64,000 bases of DNA, from assembly GCA_031399165.1 (NCBI GenBank), contig JANNOO010000048.1, positions 5,080 to 69,079 of the forward strand, written 5' to 3'. Shown one piece after another: positions 62,516 through 64,000 of the stretch; within the stretch, counting starts at the first letter, position 1; each line of letters begins with the position of its first letter. Below the pieces are notes generated by a model. That model saw nothing but the letters and a program-made list of their open reading frames with translations. It made no database searches and was not told where the DNA came from. The DNA comes from JAKFWI01 sp031399165. GTDB taxonomy: Bacteria > Pseudomonadota > Alphaproteobacteria > Caulobacterales > Aquidulcibacteraceae. The position numbers and the translations under genes were made by a program.

Positions 62516-63796
62516 TTGAGCCTGCCGGAGGGGGTCGCCGCGCGCGCCGCGGCGGCGGACCTGCTGAGCCGGGTGCTGGACGGGCGGGTCACGCTGGACG
62601 AGGCGATGGCCCAGGCGGACGCTTATGATGGGCTAGACGGGCGCGACCGCGCCTTCGCCGCCGCGATCGCCCGCGCTTGCCTGCGCCACCTCGGCCGGAT
62701 TGATCGGGTCCTGGAGCGGTTTCTGGCGCGGCCGCTGCCGGACAGCGCGGGCCTTGCGCGCGCCATCCTGCGGACCGGGGCGGGGCAGCTTCTGTTCATG
62801 GGCGTGGCGGCCTATGCGGTGGTGTCGGAGAGCGTCAGCGTCGCCGCGCTGAGCCCGGCGACGCGCGGCTTCGCCAAGTTGATCAACGCCGTGCTCCGCA
62901 AGGTGGCCGGCGCCGCGCCCGAGCCCGACCCCGCCCTGGATTTGCCCCCCTGGCTGATCCAGCGCTGGCGCGCGGCCTATGGGCGCGAGACCGGGGATGC
63001 GATCGCCGCGGGGCTGGCGGGGGAGCCCCCGCTCGATCTCAGCGTGAAGGCCGACGCCGCCGGCTGGGCGCAGCGCCTGGGCGGGACGCTGTGCCTGGGT
63101 GAGACCGTGCGGCTGCCGGTTGAGGCGGGCCCGATTGCGAGCCTGGCGGGCTATGCCGAGGGCGCCTGGTGGGTGCAGGACGCCGCCGCCGCGCTGCCGG
63201 TGCGCCTGCTGGGGCCCGCGGCGGGCTTACGGGTGCTCGATCTCTGCGCCGCGCCGGGCGGCAAGACGCTGCAATTGGCGGCCGCCGGCGCGCGCGTCAC
63301 CGCGCTCGACATTTCCCCAAAGCGCCTCGCCCGGCTGCGCGAGAACCTCGCCCGCACGGGCCTGACCGCGGAGGTGCGCGCCGAGGACGCGCTCGCGTTT
63401 CACCCGCCGGAGCCGTTCGACGCGGTGCTGCTGGACGCGCCCTGCACCGCCACCGGCACGCTGCGCCGCCACCCCGAAGCGGCCTGGCTGCGCAGCCCGG
63501 CGCAGATCGCAAGCTTCGTCGCGGCCCAGGGCCGCCTGCTCGCCGCCGCCCAGCGCCTGCTGCGTCCCGGCGGGCGGCTGGTTTATGCGGTCTGTTCGCT
63601 GGAGCCGGAGGAGGGCCCGGAGGTCGTCGAGGCGGCGCTGGCCGCAGGCTGGCGGCGGGTTCCGATCCTGCCGGAGGAGGTCGCTGGGCTGGCGGGCGCG
63701 CTCACGCCCGCGGGCGATTTGCGGACACATCCGGGCCATCTTTCCGCCGCCGGCGGGATGGACGGTTTCTTCGTCGCGCGCTTGGCGCACCGTTGA
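62516..63796 (+). CDS. rsmB: RsmB-type 16S rRNA m5C methyltransferase
   Basis: A 426-residue protein from TTG 62516. The NusB-like N-terminal domain (RAAAADLLSRVLDGRVTLDEAM) is followed by the Rossmann methyltransferase part, with LDLCAAPGGKTLQLA, the catalytic DAPCTATGTLRRHPEAAW and YAVCSLEPEEGPEV, where the two cysteines are those of the m5C mechanism. It methylates C967 of 16S rRNA in the E. coli numbering. The start is uncertain because no clear Shine-Dalgarno is present. Confidence 0.9.
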   Translation: MSLPEGVAARAAAADLLSRVLDGRVTLDEAMAQADAYDGLDGRDRAFAAAIARACLRHLGRIDRVLERFLARPLPDSAGLARAILRTGAGQLLFMGVAAYAVVSESVSVAALSPATRGFAKLINAVLRKVAGAAPEPDPALDLPPWLIQRWRAAYGRETGDAIAAGLAGEPPLDLSVKADAAGWAQRLGGTLCLGETVRLPVEAGPIASLAGYAEGAWWVQDAAAALPVRLLGPAAGLRVLDLCAAPGGKTLQLAAAGARVTALDISPKRLARLRENLARTGLTAEVRAEDALAFHPPEPFDAVLLDAPCTATGTLRRHPEAAWLRSPAQIASFVAAQGRLLAAAQRLLRPGGRLVYAVCSLEPEEGPEVVEAALAAGWRRVPILPEEVAGLAGALTPAGDLRTHPGHLSAAGGMDGFFVARLAHR

Positions 63797-63881
63797 GCCG
63801 AAGTCGTCCGTCATTCCGGCTGGCCCGACGATCCAAGCGCGCGACGCTTTATCCCCTAGCTGTCGTTTCCGAGTCCGTTGT

Positions 63882-64000
63882 TCAGCGTTTGAGCGCGAGC
63901 GCGTCGGCTGGTGATTTGCCGGCGAGGCTAGCATGGGGCCGTTTGCGATTGTAGCGGTCGATGAAGGCCGGGAGGGCGGCGTTGCGGCGGCGCGACGACG
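63882..64000 (-). mobile_element. 3' end of an IS3/IS481-type transposase
   Basis: The minus-strand frame ends FIDRYNRKRPHASLAGKSPA followed by DALALKR and TGA at 63884-63882, a typical rve_3 integrase-core ending (YNxxRPHxxL). The gene runs off the right edge. No terminal inverted repeat could be confirmed within the window. It lies 85 bases after rsmB. Confidence 0.75.

Overview
The window comes from a GC-rich proteobacterium, most likely an alphaproteobacterium. The evidence is a short SdhE-type assembly factor of the SDHAF4 (DUF1674) family, a CueR regulator with the C-x7-C tail usual in alphaproteobacterial homologues, CnrX-type ECF sigma loci, and short GTG/TTG-started overlapping genes. 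A position in or near Caulobacterales/Hyphomonadales is a guess. No rRNA, CRISPR array, phage or conjugation genes are visible. About 94 percent of the window (1 to about 60,097) reads as one large accessory block for metal resistance, stress and energy metabolism. The last 3.9 kb (60,098-64,000) is richer in G+C and carries housekeeping genes. The boundary falls inside a CBS-domain gene whose 5' half is missing.

Layout. 1-4,637 (minus): CPBP protease, M23 peptidase, DUF6064, Acg-type nitroreductase, cupin and zinc alcohol dehydrogenase (ADH). 4,948-7,555: an ADH relic fused to the front of a P2-like P-type ATPase. 7,561-10,614: AhpD-like and DUF302 genes, a host-attachment-family protein and CbpA/CbpM. 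11,090-16,091 (minus): copper operon copA-copB-copC-like-copC-copD-PepSY behind a CueR-type promoter. 16,195-17,464: a CnrY/CnrX/CnrH-like anti-sigma, sensor and sigma set. 17,583-21,963: DUF411, a Met/His lipoprotein, CueR, a Cu(I) ATPase and a methyltransferase. 22,098-23,701: a second, divergently arranged CnrYX/sigma set.

23,709-31,113 is a metabolic run: acetate kinase, divergent phosphoketolase, beta-CASP RNA hydrolase, AMP-phosphorylase-like enzyme and PRPP synthetase. It is followed, after a few small membrane proteins, by an archaeal-type (type II) GAPDH and a P1B-like ATPase with CPD in place of CPC (32,775-36,099). 36,271-43,570 is mixed and partly decayed: ATP-grasp, SRPBCC and DUF2933 genes, D-lactate-dehydrogenase-like, GH130, DUF305 and CE15-like genes. 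Relics of GAPDH and of both metal ATPase types lie among them, with a degenerate tRNA-Thr-like sequence. 43,727-52,568 holds a CzcCBA-type RND operon with a HupE-like protein, a membrane-anchored protein and an MFS exporter. 52,954-59,614 holds a CusCBAF copper/silver RND operon ending at a strong hairpin terminator. The right end has the truncated CBS gene, an alpha/beta hydrolase, SDHAF4, HtpX, RsmB and the 3' end of an IS3/IS481-type transposase.

How the genes fit together. Cytoplasmic Cu(I) would be sensed by CueR, which controls the P1B ATPase and, through a matching promoter, the periplasmic multicopper oxidase operon. Periplasmic metal would be sensed by the two CnrX-like proteins acting on ECF sigma factors. 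CusCBAF and CzcCBA would export metals across both membranes. The phosphoketolase, acetate kinase, type II GAPDH, AMP phosphorylase and PRPP genes look like an accessory ATP and pentose-phosphate module. The clearest unexplained structures are a roughly 155-bp dispersed repeat present three times in the same orientation at cluster boundaries, and a set of gene relics whose intact counterparts lie elsewhere in the same window.
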